This document shows positions 16,999 through 25,235 of a stretch of DNA of 64,000 nucleotides, piece after piece. Below the pieces are notes generated by a model. That model was not told the DNA's origin, did not search any database, and worked only from the letters and a program-made list of their open reading frames with translations. Source of the DNA: Micromonospora echinaurantiaca (GTDB taxonomy: Bacteria; Actinomycetota; Actinomycetes; Mycobacteriales; Micromonosporaceae); the NCBI RefSeq assembly GCF_900090235.1, contig NZ_LT607750.1, positions 3,174,501-3,238,500 on the forward strand, written 5' to 3'. The translations under genes and the position numbers were made by a program. Numbering within the stretch: the stretch's first letter is position 1; every line of letters begins with the position of its first letter.

Positions 16999-17882
16999 CA
17001 CCGGTCTCCCTTCGGGTCGAGGGCGTCCCGCAGGGCGTCGCCGAAGACGTTGAACGCCAGCGCCAGACCCATGATCACGACACCGGGGAGGACCGCCGCC
17101 CACGGGGCGCGAGCCGCGAACTGCTGGGCGGTGGCCAGCATGGTTCCGAGACTGGGGGCCGGGGGTTGGATGCCGAGGCCGAGGAAGGACAGCACCGCCT
17201 CGCCCAGGATCGCGGCCGGGATCGCGACCGTGGCCTGCACCAGGATCACCGACGTCGCGTTGGGCATGATGTGCCGGGCGAGCACCCACAGGTCACTCGC
17301 GCCGTCCACGACGGCCGCCGCGACGAAGTCCAGCGACTTGAGCCGCAGGGTGTCCGAACGCACCACGCGGATCACACCCGGGATCTGGGCCACCCCGATG
17401 GCCACAGCGGCGTTGCCGAGGCTGGCGCCCCGGATGGCGGCCAGCCCCACCGCCATGATCAGAAACGGGAACGCGAGCAGCAGGTCGGTGAAGCGCGAGA
17501 TCACGGCGTCCCAGACCCGGAAGTAGCCCGCCGCGAGGCCGAGCGGAACCCCGATGGCCAGGGAGGTGGCTACCGCCAGGAGTGCCACCTGCAGGGAGGC
17601 CCGAGCTCCGAGCATGATGCGAGACAGGACGTCACGACCCAGGTCGTCGGTCCCCAGCATGTGCCCCGGCGTGCCCGGGGGCGAGAACGTGTGGGCGAAG
17701 TCGGTCTGCTCGACCGAGTAGGGGGCGATCCAGGGCGACAGCAGGGCGATGACGGCCGCCACCGCGAGGACGACGAAGCTCACGACGGCGAGCGGGTTCC
17801 TTCGCAACCGCCGCAGGACCCGGGTCCGCCGGGTGATGCTGGCGGGGCCGGTCTCCGCCATCGGAACGGTGAGGACGCTCAT
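16998..17882 (-). CDS. Oligopeptide/dipeptide ABC transporter permease (DppC-like)
   Basis: 294 residues with an N-terminal cytoplasmic stretch, a first membrane helix near 32-52 and five later helices. HMLGTDDLGRDVLSRIMLGARASL is the DppC/OppC signature and the coupling segment is VVDGASDLWVLARHIMPN. Forms the membrane channel with DppB. The ATG overlaps the DppB stop by 4 bp. Confidence 0.93.
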   Translation of the reverse strand: MSVLTVPMAETGPASITRRTRVLRRLRRNPLAVVSFVVLAVAAVIALLSPWIAPYSVEQTDFAHTFSPPGTPGHMLGTDDLGRDVLSRIMLGARASLQVALLAVATSLAIGVPLGLAAGYFRVWDAVISRFTDLLLAFPFLIMAVGLAAIRGASLGNAAVAIGVAQIPGVIRVVRSDTLRLKSLDFVAAAVVDGASDLWVLARHIMPNATSVILVQATVAIPAAILGEAVLSFLGLGIQPPAPSLGTMLATAQQFAARAPWAAVLPGVVIMGLALAFNVFGDALRDALDPKGDR

Positions 17883-18835
17883 GCCGGGTCCCCCGTCACC
17901 CTGATTCGTGGGTCGATGACCGAGTAGAGCAGATCCACCAGGAAATTGATCACGATGTAGGCCGTCGCGGTGAGCAGGACGACGGCCTGGATCACCGGGT
18001 AGTCCCGCTGAAAGACCGCGTCGATGGTCATCTTGCCGAAGCCCGGGAGCCCGAAGATCTGCTCGGTCACGACCGCGCCGGAGATCAGCCCTCCGAGTTG
18101 GAGGCCCACGATCGTCACCACCACGATCAGACTGTTCCGTAGGGCATGCCGGGTGATGACGGCCCGTGGTCGAAGCCCCTTCGCCTTCGCCGTACGCACG
18201 TAGTCGGAGGAGAGCGAGTCGAGCATCGCCGAGCGCGTCTGTCGCATGATGATGGCGGCGAGGCCCGTGCCGAGGATCACGGCCGGCAGGACGATGTGGT
18301 GCAGGTTGTCCAGCGGATCCTCTAGGAACGGCACGAATCCGGAGGCCGGGAAGAGCCCCGTGGCCACGGAGAGGTAGAGGATCGCGAGCAGACCGAGCCA
18401 GAAGTGCGGCACCGACAGGCCGACGAGGGCCAGCCCGTTGGCGAGCCACTCCGCCGGGTGCCCGCGGCGCACCGCCGCGAGCACCCCGGCGCCGACGCCC
18501 AGCGCCGCGGCGATGAGGATCGCCAGGACGGAGAGTTCGGCCGTGACGGGCAGGGCGGTGGTGAGCATCGACGAGACCGGGATGCCGGTTCGGATCGACT
18601 CGCCGAAGTCGCCCTGCGCGACGCGTTCGACGTACTGCGCGAACTGCAGTGGCAGCGGTTGGTCCAGGCCGTAGTGGTGACGGATGGCCGCCAGCGCCTC
18701 CGGGGACCGGTCCTCCCCCGCGAGGGCGAGGGCCGGGTCCCCGGGGAGGGCCCGCACACCGAGGAACACCACGACGGTCGACAGCAGCAGGGTCAGCGCT
18801 GAGTGCCAGGCGCGCGTGATCAGATACCGGGCCAC
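17879..18835 (-). CDS. Oligopeptide/dipeptide ABC transporter permease (DppB-like)
   Basis: 318 residues, six membrane helices. The N-terminal LPGDPALALAGE and YGLDQPLPLQFAQYVERVAQGDFGESI blocks and the C-terminal VVTEQIFGLPGFGKM and DPRIRV blocks are characteristic of DppB/GsiC permeases. The EAA-type loop is VRTAKAKGLRPRAVITRHALRN. GTG start lies 5 bp after the binding-protein stop. Confidence 0.93.
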   Translation of the reverse strand: MARYLITRAWHSALTLLLSTVVVFLGVRALPGDPALALAGEDRSPEALAAIRHHYGLDQPLPLQFAQYVERVAQGDFGESIRTGIPVSSMLTTALPVTAELSVLAILIAAALGVGAGVLAAVRRGHPAEWLANGLALVGLSVPHFWLGLLAILYLSVATGLFPASGFVPFLEDPLDNLHHIVLPAVILGTGLAAIIMRQTRSAMLDSLSSDYVRTAKAKGLRPRAVITRHALRNSLIVVVTIVGLQLGGLISGAVVTEQIFGLPGFGKMTIDAVFQRDYPVIQAVVLLTATAYIVINFLVDLLYSVIDPRIRVTGDPA

Positions 18836-18840
18836 GAGAC

Positions 18841-20517
18841 CTACTTGGTGAACCCGGCGAAGGCCGCACGGATCACGCCGTCCGGGAAGACCTGCAGGCC
18901 CTGGACGGTCTTGGAGACGGCGGTCAGGTTCCGCTGCCGGTAGAGATAGATCAGCGCGTCATCCTGCTGGAGGATCGTCACCGCCTGGCCGTACAGCTTC
19001 TTGCGCTCCTCGAGGTCGTTGGACTGACGAGCCTGGGTCAGCACGGCGTCGAGCTGGGGGTTGCTGTAGCCGGAGACGTTCTGGCTCCCGCCGGTGCCCA
19101 CGAAGTTCGTGATGTTAGCGTCCGGGTCGATCCGCCCGCTCCAGCCCAGTTGCAGCAGCTCGAAGTTGCCACGGTCCTGCTCGTCGAGGAGGGAGGAGTA
19201 CTCCACCGGGTTTATCTTGAGGTCGAATCCGCCGTCCTTGACCATGGCCTGGAGCGCCTGCGCCAAGCGCAGCGTGTCGGGCGTGTTCGACGCGAGCATC
19301 GTCACCGGGTACGGCGTCTGGACGCCCGCTTCGGCGAGCAGTTGCTTGGCCTTCGCCGGGTCGTGCGCCGGGCAGGTCTGCGCCTCCGGTGACGAGAACG
19401 GGCTCGCGGGCGAGATCGGTGAGCAGGCGACGGCGGGGATGCCGTTGAAGACCGCCTGGACCAGCGCCTTCCGGTCGATCGCGTGCTCGAAGGCCTGCCG
19501 GACCTTGGCGTTCTGGGCGATCGGACGGTTGATGGGCTTCGGCGTCGTACCGACGCCGTCGACGTTGCCGATGTTGAAGGTGAGCCCCTGGTAGCCGAGG
19601 GACTGCGACTGCAGGACGGAGATCGAGCTGTCGGACTGCAACGCGGCGACGTCCTGGGTGGAGACGCTGTCGGCGACCTGGGCGTCGCCGGAGCGCAGGT
19701 TGGCCGCGCGGATGCTCGCGTCGCTGAGGATGCGCCACGAGATGGCGTCGAGGTGGACCTTGGCGGCGTCGTAGTAGTTCGGGTCCTTCACGACGTCGAT
19801 GGAGTTCTGCGGCACCCGCTTGGCGAACTTGAAGGGCCCGACGCAGACCGGGGCCGAGGCGAAGTCGTCGCCCAGGCTCTGCAGCGCCTTCGGACTCATG
19901 ATCATGCCGGCCCGGTCCGCCAGCGCGCCGAGCAACGGCGCGAACGGCTGCTTCAGGCGTACGACGACGGTCTGGGCGTCGGGCGTGTCCACGCTCTCGA
20001 TCGGGCCGAGTTCGCTCTTGCGCGCCGACCGGGAGTTGGTCAGGTGTCGTTGCAGCGTGGCCTTGACCGCGGCGGAGTCGAACGGCGTGCCGTCCGCGAA
20101 ACGCGCGCCCTGACGTAGCGGAATCGTCACTGACCGGCCGTCGCTGCTGGTGGTGGGTAGTGCCGTCGCCAGTTGCGGCACGACCTGCGCCCGCTCGTCG
20201 ACGTCGTAGAGCTTCTGGCACATCGCCTGGAAGACGTAGCGCGAGTAGAGGCTCCGGGAGAGGGTCGGGTCCAGCGCGTCGGGTTCCGCCGAGAGCGCGA
20301 TGACGAGCTTGCCGCCCTGCTTCACCGCGGCCGGGTCTGCCGGTGTACCGAAGAAGTCCTGGCCGGTCGGCTGACTGTCACCGGACTGCGTGCCACTCCC
20401 GCTGTTCGACACCGGCGAGCAGGCCGCGACGACACAGACGACAGCGACCGCCGCCACAGTGGCCCGGAATGGACGGAGCCGACGCGGGCTCGTTTCGCTG
20501 ACGGAGAGGTTCGTCAT
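18841..20517 (-). CDS. Peptide ABC transporter substrate-binding lipoprotein (DppA/SBP family 5)
   Basis: 558 residues. An Arg-containing N-region and hydrophobic stretch end in a lipobox VVAAC (Cys near 33), then a Ser/Gly-rich linker and an SBP_bac_5 fold with LVIALSAEPDALDPTL, FQAMCQKLYD and GPFKFAKRVPQNSIDVVKDPNYY. First gene of the operon. Binds the imported peptide outside the membrane. The coupled gamma-glutamyltransferase suggests gamma-glutamyl peptides, by inference. GAGGAG precedes the ATG. Confidence 0.93.
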   Translation of the reverse strand: MTNLSVSETSPRRLRPFRATVAAVAVVCVVAACSPVSNSGSGTQSGDSQPTGQDFFGTPADPAAVKQGGKLVIALSAEPDALDPTLSRSLYSRYVFQAMCQKLYDVDERAQVVPQLATALPTTSSDGRSVTIPLRQGARFADGTPFDSAAVKATLQRHLTNSRSARKSELGPIESVDTPDAQTVVVRLKQPFAPLLGALADRAGMIMSPKALQSLGDDFASAPVCVGPFKFAKRVPQNSIDVVKDPNYYDAAKVHLDAISWRILSDASIRAANLRSGDAQVADSVSTQDVAALQSDSSISVLQSQSLGYQGLTFNIGNVDGVGTTPKPINRPIAQNAKVRQAFEHAIDRKALVQAVFNGIPAVACSPISPASPFSSPEAQTCPAHDPAKAKQLLAEAGVQTPYPVTMLASNTPDTLRLAQALQAMVKDGGFDLKINPVEYSSLLDEQDRGNFELLQLGWSGRIDPDANITNFVGTGGSQNVSGYSNPQLDAVLTQARQSNDLEERKKLYGQAVTILQQDDALIYLYRQRNLTAVSKTVQGLQVFPDGVIRAAFAGFTK

Positions 20518-20546
20518 TGGGAGCTCCTCGAGTGGGCGATTCGGGG

Positions 20547-20576
20547 AGCGTATGTTGTATACGAAGCCTGACGCAA
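20547..20576 (-). promoter_or_regulatory. Operon promoter with GntR operator (copy 2) in its spacer
   Basis: On the minus strand TTGCGT (20576-20571) and TACGCT (20552-20547) are separated by 18 bp. The spacer holds CTTCGTATACA (20566-20556), identical to the site in front of the GntR gene. Binding there would cover the space between the -35 and -10 boxes and repress the peptide-import operon. Confidence 0.65.
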
Positions 20577-20679
20577 GACCTTCGTCGATGGCTGCCGAGC
20601 CTCGCGTCCGTAGGGCGATGAGGGACGGGACACGACCGTAGAAGCCGCCGCTCGGCGGCTGCGGCGGCTCCTACGGTGG

Positions 20680-22182
20680 CTACTCGGCGCCGGACAGCGC
20701 GGCGGCGCGGCGTACGTCGTCCAGCAGGACTTCCATGTCGGACCGGGTGGTGCGGTAGTTGAGCACACAACCGCGCAGCGCGAAGCGGCCGTTGACGGTC
20801 GCGTTCGACAGGTACGAACTGCCGGCCTGTTGCAGCGACAGCATGATGCGCTCGTTGAGGCGGTCGAGTTCCTCCTCGTCGGCCTCGGATCGGGACCCGG
20901 TGCGCGCCGCTGGTGGCAGGTAGCGGAAGCAGAAGATGGAGAGCCCGACCGGGGCGAGCAGTTCGAGGTCGTCGCTCGCCGCGATGAGTTCCGCGACGTG
21001 CCGGGCACAGTCGAGGTTGCCCTCGATCGCCTCCCCGATCGCCCGGGAACCGGCGTGCCCCAGCAGCATCCACACCTTGAGGGCCCGGAAGCGCCGGGAG
21101 AGCTCCAGGCCGTAGTCCCAGAACGCGAAGGCCTCGGCGGGCTCGGTCTGCGTGACCCGGGTGTAGTCGGCGTCCAGGCTGAAGGCGGCGCGCGCCGCCT
21201 CGGGGTCGCGGTAGATCAGACAGCCGCAGTCGGCGGGCAGGTAGAGCCACTTGTGCGGGTCGAGGGCGATCGAGTCGGCCTCCGCCAAGCCGTCGAAGAG
21301 TGGGCGGGCCGAGGGGGCCAGTCGGGCGAAGCCGCCGTAGCACGCGTCGACGTGCATCCAGAGCCCGTACCGGCGGGCGACCGCCGCGATCTCCGGCAGC
21401 GGGTCGATCGCCCCGGTGACGACAGTGCCCGCGGTCGCCACCACGCAGAAGGGTTCCGCGCCCGCGGCCCGGTCCGCCTCGATGGCGCGGACGAGGTCGT
21501 CGACGTCCATCCGGCACCGGGCGTCGACCGCCACCTCTCGGACGTTCGCGCGGCCGATGCCGAGCAGCGCGGCCGCCTTGTGCACCGAGTGGTGAGTCTG
21601 CGTGGAGACGTAGACGCGCAGCGGTGCGGGGTGGGCGCTCGCGCCACGGGTGGCGACCTCGTCGCCGCAGTGACGATGCCGGGCGGCGGCGAGCGCAGTG
21701 AAGTTGGCCATCGAGCCGCCGCTGGTGAAGAGGCCGCCGGCGCTCGGACGACACCCGAGCGCTTCCTTGATCCAGTCGATCGTGACGTGCTCCAGCTCGG
21801 TGGGCGCGGGCGCCGATCGCCAGGCGGGCAGATTCGCGTTCAGCGTCGACGCGAGGAGGTCCGCGACCGACGCGACAGCGGTGCCCGGCGCCGAGACGTA
21901 GCCGAAGAAGCGCGGATGACCGTTGTGCCGGCTGCCCGGCACGATCACCTCGCGGAAGACCTCGAGCAGGTCGGCGAAGTCGCGGCCCTCGACGGGCAGC
22001 GGCTCGGCGAGGTGCTCCCGCACCGCGGCGGCCGTGGCGCGCGGAGCGATGGGCAGGTCGCGGAGCGAGGCGTGGTAGGCGGCCATCCACTCCACGGCCT
22101 GGCCGGCCAGGTCGCTGATCGTTGCCGGTGAGGGGTCCAACGCGGAGTCGACGCCACGCCGCTCGGGAGAGGTGGAACTCAT
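20680..22182 (-). CDS. PLP-dependent group II amino-acid decarboxylase
   Basis: 500 residues, fold type I. Lys311 in DPHKW is the predicted Schiff-base lysine, His198 in QTHHSVHKAA would stack on PLP, and Asp279 in HVDACYGGFA binds the pyridine nitrogen. Related to aromatic-L-amino-acid, tyrosine and glutamate-type decarboxylases; FFGYVSAPGT and LTSGGSMANFTAL-like blocks are typical. The exact amino acid cannot be told. ATG at 22182 chosen because homology begins soon after. Same strand and just upstream of the peptide operon, but separated by that operon's own promoter. Confidence 0.88.
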   Translation of the reverse strand: MSSTSPERRGVDSALDPSPATISDLAGQAVEWMAAYHASLRDLPIAPRATAAAVREHLAEPLPVEGRDFADLLEVFREVIVPGSRHNGHPRFFGYVSAPGTAVASVADLLASTLNANLPAWRSAPAPTELEHVTIDWIKEALGCRPSAGGLFTSGGSMANFTALAAARHRHCGDEVATRGASAHPAPLRVYVSTQTHHSVHKAAALLGIGRANVREVAVDARCRMDVDDLVRAIEADRAAGAEPFCVVATAGTVVTGAIDPLPEIAAVARRYGLWMHVDACYGGFARLAPSARPLFDGLAEADSIALDPHKWLYLPADCGCLIYRDPEAARAAFSLDADYTRVTQTEPAEAFAFWDYGLELSRRFRALKVWMLLGHAGSRAIGEAIEGNLDCARHVAELIAASDDLELLAPVGLSIFCFRYLPPAARTGSRSEADEEELDRLNERIMLSLQQAGSSYLSNATVNGRFALRGCVLNYRTTRSDMEVLLDDVRRAAALSGAE

Positions 22183-22267
22183 GGCGGGGAGAGTAGTTCG
22201 ACCAGGCGACATTCCTCCGTGCACGCCGGTGCCTCGACCGCCGTCCGGGCCCGTATCCTCGACGACC

Positions 22268-22639
22268 ATGACGGCCGAACCCGAGGAGCCCGGGCGCTGC
22301 GCGCATTCCCTGCTGCGCGAGCGGGTCCGCCGGTTCGCCGAGGAACGCGACTGGCAGCCGTTCCACACGCCGAAGAACCTCGCCATGGCGCTCGCCGGTG
22401 AGGTGGGCGAGCTGCTCGCCGAGTTCCAGTGGCTCACCGCCGAACAGTCCGCCGAGGTGCTCGCCGACCCGGCGGCCGGCGCCCGGGTCCGGGCGGAGAT
22501 CGGCGACGTGATGATCTACCTGACCCGCCTCGCCGACGTGCTCGGCGTCGACCTGGCCGAGACCGCCCTGGCCAAACTGGACGAGGCCGCCGCCCGCTAC
22601 CCGGTCGAACAGGCGAAGGGTTCCGCCGCGAAACGGTGA
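22268..22639 (+). CDS. MazG-like nucleotide pyrophosphohydrolase
   Basis: 123 residues. NLAMALAGEVGELLAEFQWL (ExxE) and EIGDVMIYLTRLAD (ExxD) are the two metal-binding helices of the RS21-C6/MazG-like all-alpha NTP pyrophosphohydrolases. Length fits the family (110-130). Probably cleans up non-canonical dNTPs such as modified dCTP. ATG at 22268 matches the start of homology. Confidence 0.88.
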   Translation: MTAEPEEPGRCAHSLLRERVRRFAEERDWQPFHTPKNLAMALAGEVGELLAEFQWLTAEQSAEVLADPAAGARVRAEIGDVMIYLTRLADVLGVDLAETALAKLDEAAARYPVEQAKGSAAKR

Positions 22640-22747
22640 CTGTGGGCGGCCGGATTGACACCGGGCGCCGTCCGGGATTCCACTGGTGGGAGCGGCACCC
22701 GGGCGCCCGGTGCGCACCGGCGCCGCCTGCGACACCTGGGAGGCATC

Positions 22748-23476
22748 ATGGACTCCTCGCCCGTCAGGCCACCGCAGGACGCCCAGACCATCCGCCGGCT
22801 ACGCCTCGGCATCGGGGTGGTCGGTATCGCGCTGCCGTTCGTGCTGACCGTCGGCCACGCGCTGGTCACCGGCACACCGACCCTGCTCACCTCGATCAGC
22901 GCCTACTACTACACCGAGCTGCGGGACGTCTTCGTCGGCAGCATGTGCGCGGTCGGGGTCTTCCTCATCTCCTACCGGCAGCGCAAGGTCGACGACCTGC
23001 TCGGCACGATCGCCGGGGTGCTGGCCATCGCGGTCGCGCTGTTCCCGGCCGCGACGCACGACCCGGGCGGCCCGGTCACCGCCACCGACGTGCTGGTCGG
23101 TCGGGTGCACCAGGTCTCGGCGGCGGCGCTGTTCGTGATCCTCGCGATCTTCTGCCTCGTCCTGTTCCCGCGGACCGATCCGCGTATCGGTGAGGCGCGG
23201 ACCCGGGTCCGCGTCGGCCTCTACCGCGCCTGCGGTGGAGTCATCCTGGCCGCCATCGCGCTCGCCGTGGCGAGCAACGCGCTCCCGGAATCCACTCGCG
23301 ACACGCTGCGGCCACTGTTCTGGTGCGAGGCGGTCGCGGTGCTCGCCTTCGGGACCGCGTGGTTCGTCAAGGGCGAGGCGATGTTCCGGTACGCGCGGGA
23401 GGCCCGCCGCCGGGAGCACGACGGCCCGGCACGTGCCGCGGATCCGGCACCGAGCCCGGCACCCGGTGCGCCGTAG
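22748..23476 (+). CDS. DUF998-like multispanning membrane protein
   Basis: 242 residues with about six hydrophobic helices (for example IGVVGIALPFVLTVGHAL, VGSMCAVGVFLI, VLAIAVALFPAAT, LFVILAIFCLVLF). LTSISAYYYTELRDVFVG between helices 1 and 2 resembles motifs in DUF998-type proteins. GGGAGG lies 6 bp before the ATG. Function unknown; faces the TetR gene at its 3' end. Confidence 0.75.
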   Translation: MDSSPVRPPQDAQTIRRLRLGIGVVGIALPFVLTVGHALVTGTPTLLTSISAYYYTELRDVFVGSMCAVGVFLISYRQRKVDDLLGTIAGVLAIAVALFPAATHDPGGPVTATDVLVGRVHQVSAAALFVILAIFCLVLFPRTDPRIGEARTRVRVGLYRACGGVILAAIALAVASNALPESTRDTLRPLFWCEAVAVLAFGTAWFVKGEAMFRYAREARRREHDGPARAADPAPSPAPGAP

Positions 23477-23491
23477 CGACGAGCGCGCCGG

Positions 23492-24055
23492 TCAGTCCGG
23501 CCGCGGGGCCGTGATGAGCCGCGCGAACAGGTCGGCGGCCGCGCCCAGCACCTCCCGGTCGCCGGTGACCAGCAGGTCCAGCAGTAGGCCACGGGTGGCG
23601 GCGAGGGCGAGCCGGGCCCGCTGGCGGGCCTGCGCCGCGTCGAAGCCGAGGCGCAGGAACAGGTCCTCGACGGGGCCGGCCCAGGCGGCGATGACGGTGG
23701 CCCGGAACGACTCGGTCCAGCTACGACCGAACAGTGCCTGGGCGTAGATCTCGAAGAACAGCCGTTCCGCCGGGGCCAGCTCGGGGTCCGCGAGGCGCCG
23801 CCAGAACCGCCGGCTCACCTCGACCGGGTCGTCCAGCCCGTCGGCGAGGGCGACGAGCGCCGCCCGCTGCTCGGCCTCGATACGCCGGACGACCTCGGCG
23901 AGCAGGCCCTCCCGGCTGCCGAAGTGGTAGATCAGCATGCGATGGCTGGTGCCCGTACCGGCGGCGATCTCGCGCAGACTGAGCTGGCTGAACCCGCCCT
24001 CGGTCAGGAAGGCGACGCAGCGGTCGAGCAGCGCCGCGCGGGCGTCACCGGCCAC
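23492..24055 (-). CDS. TetR-family regulator
   Basis: 187 residues. The N-terminal HTH (about 12-55) reads FLTEGGFSQLSLREIAAGTGTSHRMLIYHFGSREGLL, followed by a TetR ligand domain. The GTG start lies 11 bp inside the end of the SRPBCC gene, so the two are co-translated from one mRNA. A perfect-arm palindrome at the SRPBCC start is the probable autoregulatory site. Confidence 0.9.
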   Translation of the reverse strand: MAGDARAALLDRCVAFLTEGGFSQLSLREIAAGTGTSHRMLIYHFGSREGLLAEVVRRIEAEQRAALVALADGLDDPVEVSRRFWRRLADPELAPAERLFFEIYAQALFGRSWTESFRATVIAAWAGPVEDLFLRLGFDAAQARQRARLALAATRGLLLDLLVTGDREVLGAAADLFARLITAPRPD

Positions 24056-24512
24056 CGGTGGGCGCCGCGCCGTCGCCGGCCGCCGCAGCCGCCGGATCCT
24101 CGGCGGCCGCGGCCAGGCCGGCCGCCTCCATCCGCAGGTAGCGTCGGGTCTTCGCCGCGGTCAGCAGCGCGACCAGCCCGGCGAGGACACCGGTCTGCCG
24201 GATGCCCACGGTGATCCGGGTGGCTCCGTCCGGCTGGCGTTCGACCCGGTGGTACGCGACGGTGTGCACGCCCGGCGCCGTTGCCTCCCAGGCGAACGAC
24301 GCGCCCTCGCGGAGGTCGCGGACCCGCCACACCGTGGTCGGGAGGCCGGGCTGCCGGACGCGGAACCGGCTGCCGACCGTGAGCGCCGGCCCGTCGAGCG
24401 GCTCCACCGCGGACATCGACGCCGTCCACCGTGGATACGCCGGCACGTTCCGCACCGCCGCCCACGCGCGGGCGGGGTCGGCGGCGGTGGTGGTTGTCTC
24501 CTCGTAGTCCAT
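24045..24512 (-). CDS. SRPBCC-family protein (polyketide cyclase/dehydrase-like)
   Basis: 155 residues, START/Bet v1-like helix-grip fold: ADPARAWAAVRNVPAYPRWTASMSAVEPLDG and later VAYHRVERQPDGATRITVGI. Such proteins bind hydrophobic ligands; most are uncharacterised. ATG at 24512 is where homology starts and lies within the TetR operator. No Shine-Dalgarno site is seen, so the mRNA may be leaderless. Coupled to the TetR gene. Confidence 0.85.
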   Translation of the reverse strand: MDYEETTTTAADPARAWAAVRNVPAYPRWTASMSAVEPLDGPALTVGSRFRVRQPGLPTTVWRVRDLREGASFAWEATAPGVHTVAYHRVERQPDGATRITVGIRQTGVLAGLVALLTAAKTRRYLRMEAAGLAAAAEDPAAAAAGDGAAPTGGR

Positions 24513-24528
24513 GTACCAAATGGTACAT
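24511..24528. promoter_or_regulatory. Palindrome over the SRPBCC start codon, probable TetR operator
   Basis: ATGTACCA-AA-TGGTACAT has perfect 8-bp arms around 2 bp, and its left arm contains the initiation codon. The only adjacent regulator is the co-transcribed TetR gene. TetR palindromes containing GTAC are common in actinobacteria. Confidence 0.75.
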
Positions 24529-24541
24529 AGACCGGGGGTGG

Positions 24542-25162
24542 TCATTCGAAGCGGGACGGGTCCCCGGCGCCCCGGCGCAGGATCTCCGGCTCCGGCTGCG
24601 ACAGGTCGACCACGGTCGTCGGCTCCTTGCCGCAGTCACCGGCGTCGAGCACGGCGTCGACCAGGTGATCGAGCCGTTCCTTGATCTCCCAGCCCTGGGT
24701 CAGCGGCTCGTCCTCCCCCGGCAGCACCAGGGTGCTCGACAGCAGCGGCTCACCCAGCTCGGCCAGCAGCGCCTGGGCGACCGTGTGGTCCGGAACCCGT
24801 ACGCCGACGGTGCGCTTGCGGGGATGCAGCAACCGGCGCGGCACCTCCCGGGTCGCCGGCAGGATGAACGTGTAGCTGCCCGGGGTGCTCGCCTTCACCA
24901 GCCGGAAGGCGGCGTTGCTCACCTTGACGAGCTGGCCGAGCTGGGCGAAGTCCCGGCACACCAGCGTGAAGTGGTGCCGGTCGTCCAGGTGTCGGATCTC
25001 CCGGATCCGGTCCAGCCCGTCCCGGTTACCGAGCTGGCAGCCCAGCGCGTAGCAGGAGTCCGTGGGGTAGGCGACCAGCCCGCCGTCCCGGATCAGGTCG
25101 ACGACCTGCCGCAACGCCCGGGGCTGGGGGTTGTCCGGGTGCACGTCGTAGTACCTCGCCAT
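24542..25162 (-). CDS. Sua5/YciO/YrdC-type threonylcarbamoyl-AMP synthase-like protein
   Basis: 206 residues, one Sua5-YciO-YrdC domain: ALRQVVDLIRDGGLVAYPTDSCYALGCQLG, the REIRHLDDRHHFTLVCRDFAQLGQ block and SYTFILPATREVPRRLLHP. The KxR/SxN nucleotide-binding residues are partly varied, as in the YciO branch, so tRNA t6A synthesis is possible but not certain. Cytoplasmic. Starts divergently to nothing close; its stop lies 14 bp beyond the TetR operator. Confidence 0.88.
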   Translation of the reverse strand: MARYYDVHPDNPQPRALRQVVDLIRDGGLVAYPTDSCYALGCQLGNRDGLDRIREIRHLDDRHHFTLVCRDFAQLGQLVKVSNAAFRLVKASTPGSYTFILPATREVPRRLLHPRKRTVGVRVPDHTVAQALLAELGEPLLSSTLVLPGEDEPLTQGWEIKERLDHLVDAVLDAGDCGKEPTTVVDLSQPEPEILRRGAGDPSRFE

Positions 25163-25235
25163 CCACTGAGACTAGGCGCTTCCCCGCGGCCCTGCCCCGG
25201 CAGGCTGGTGACCGCCGTGGTCGGCACCGGCACGG

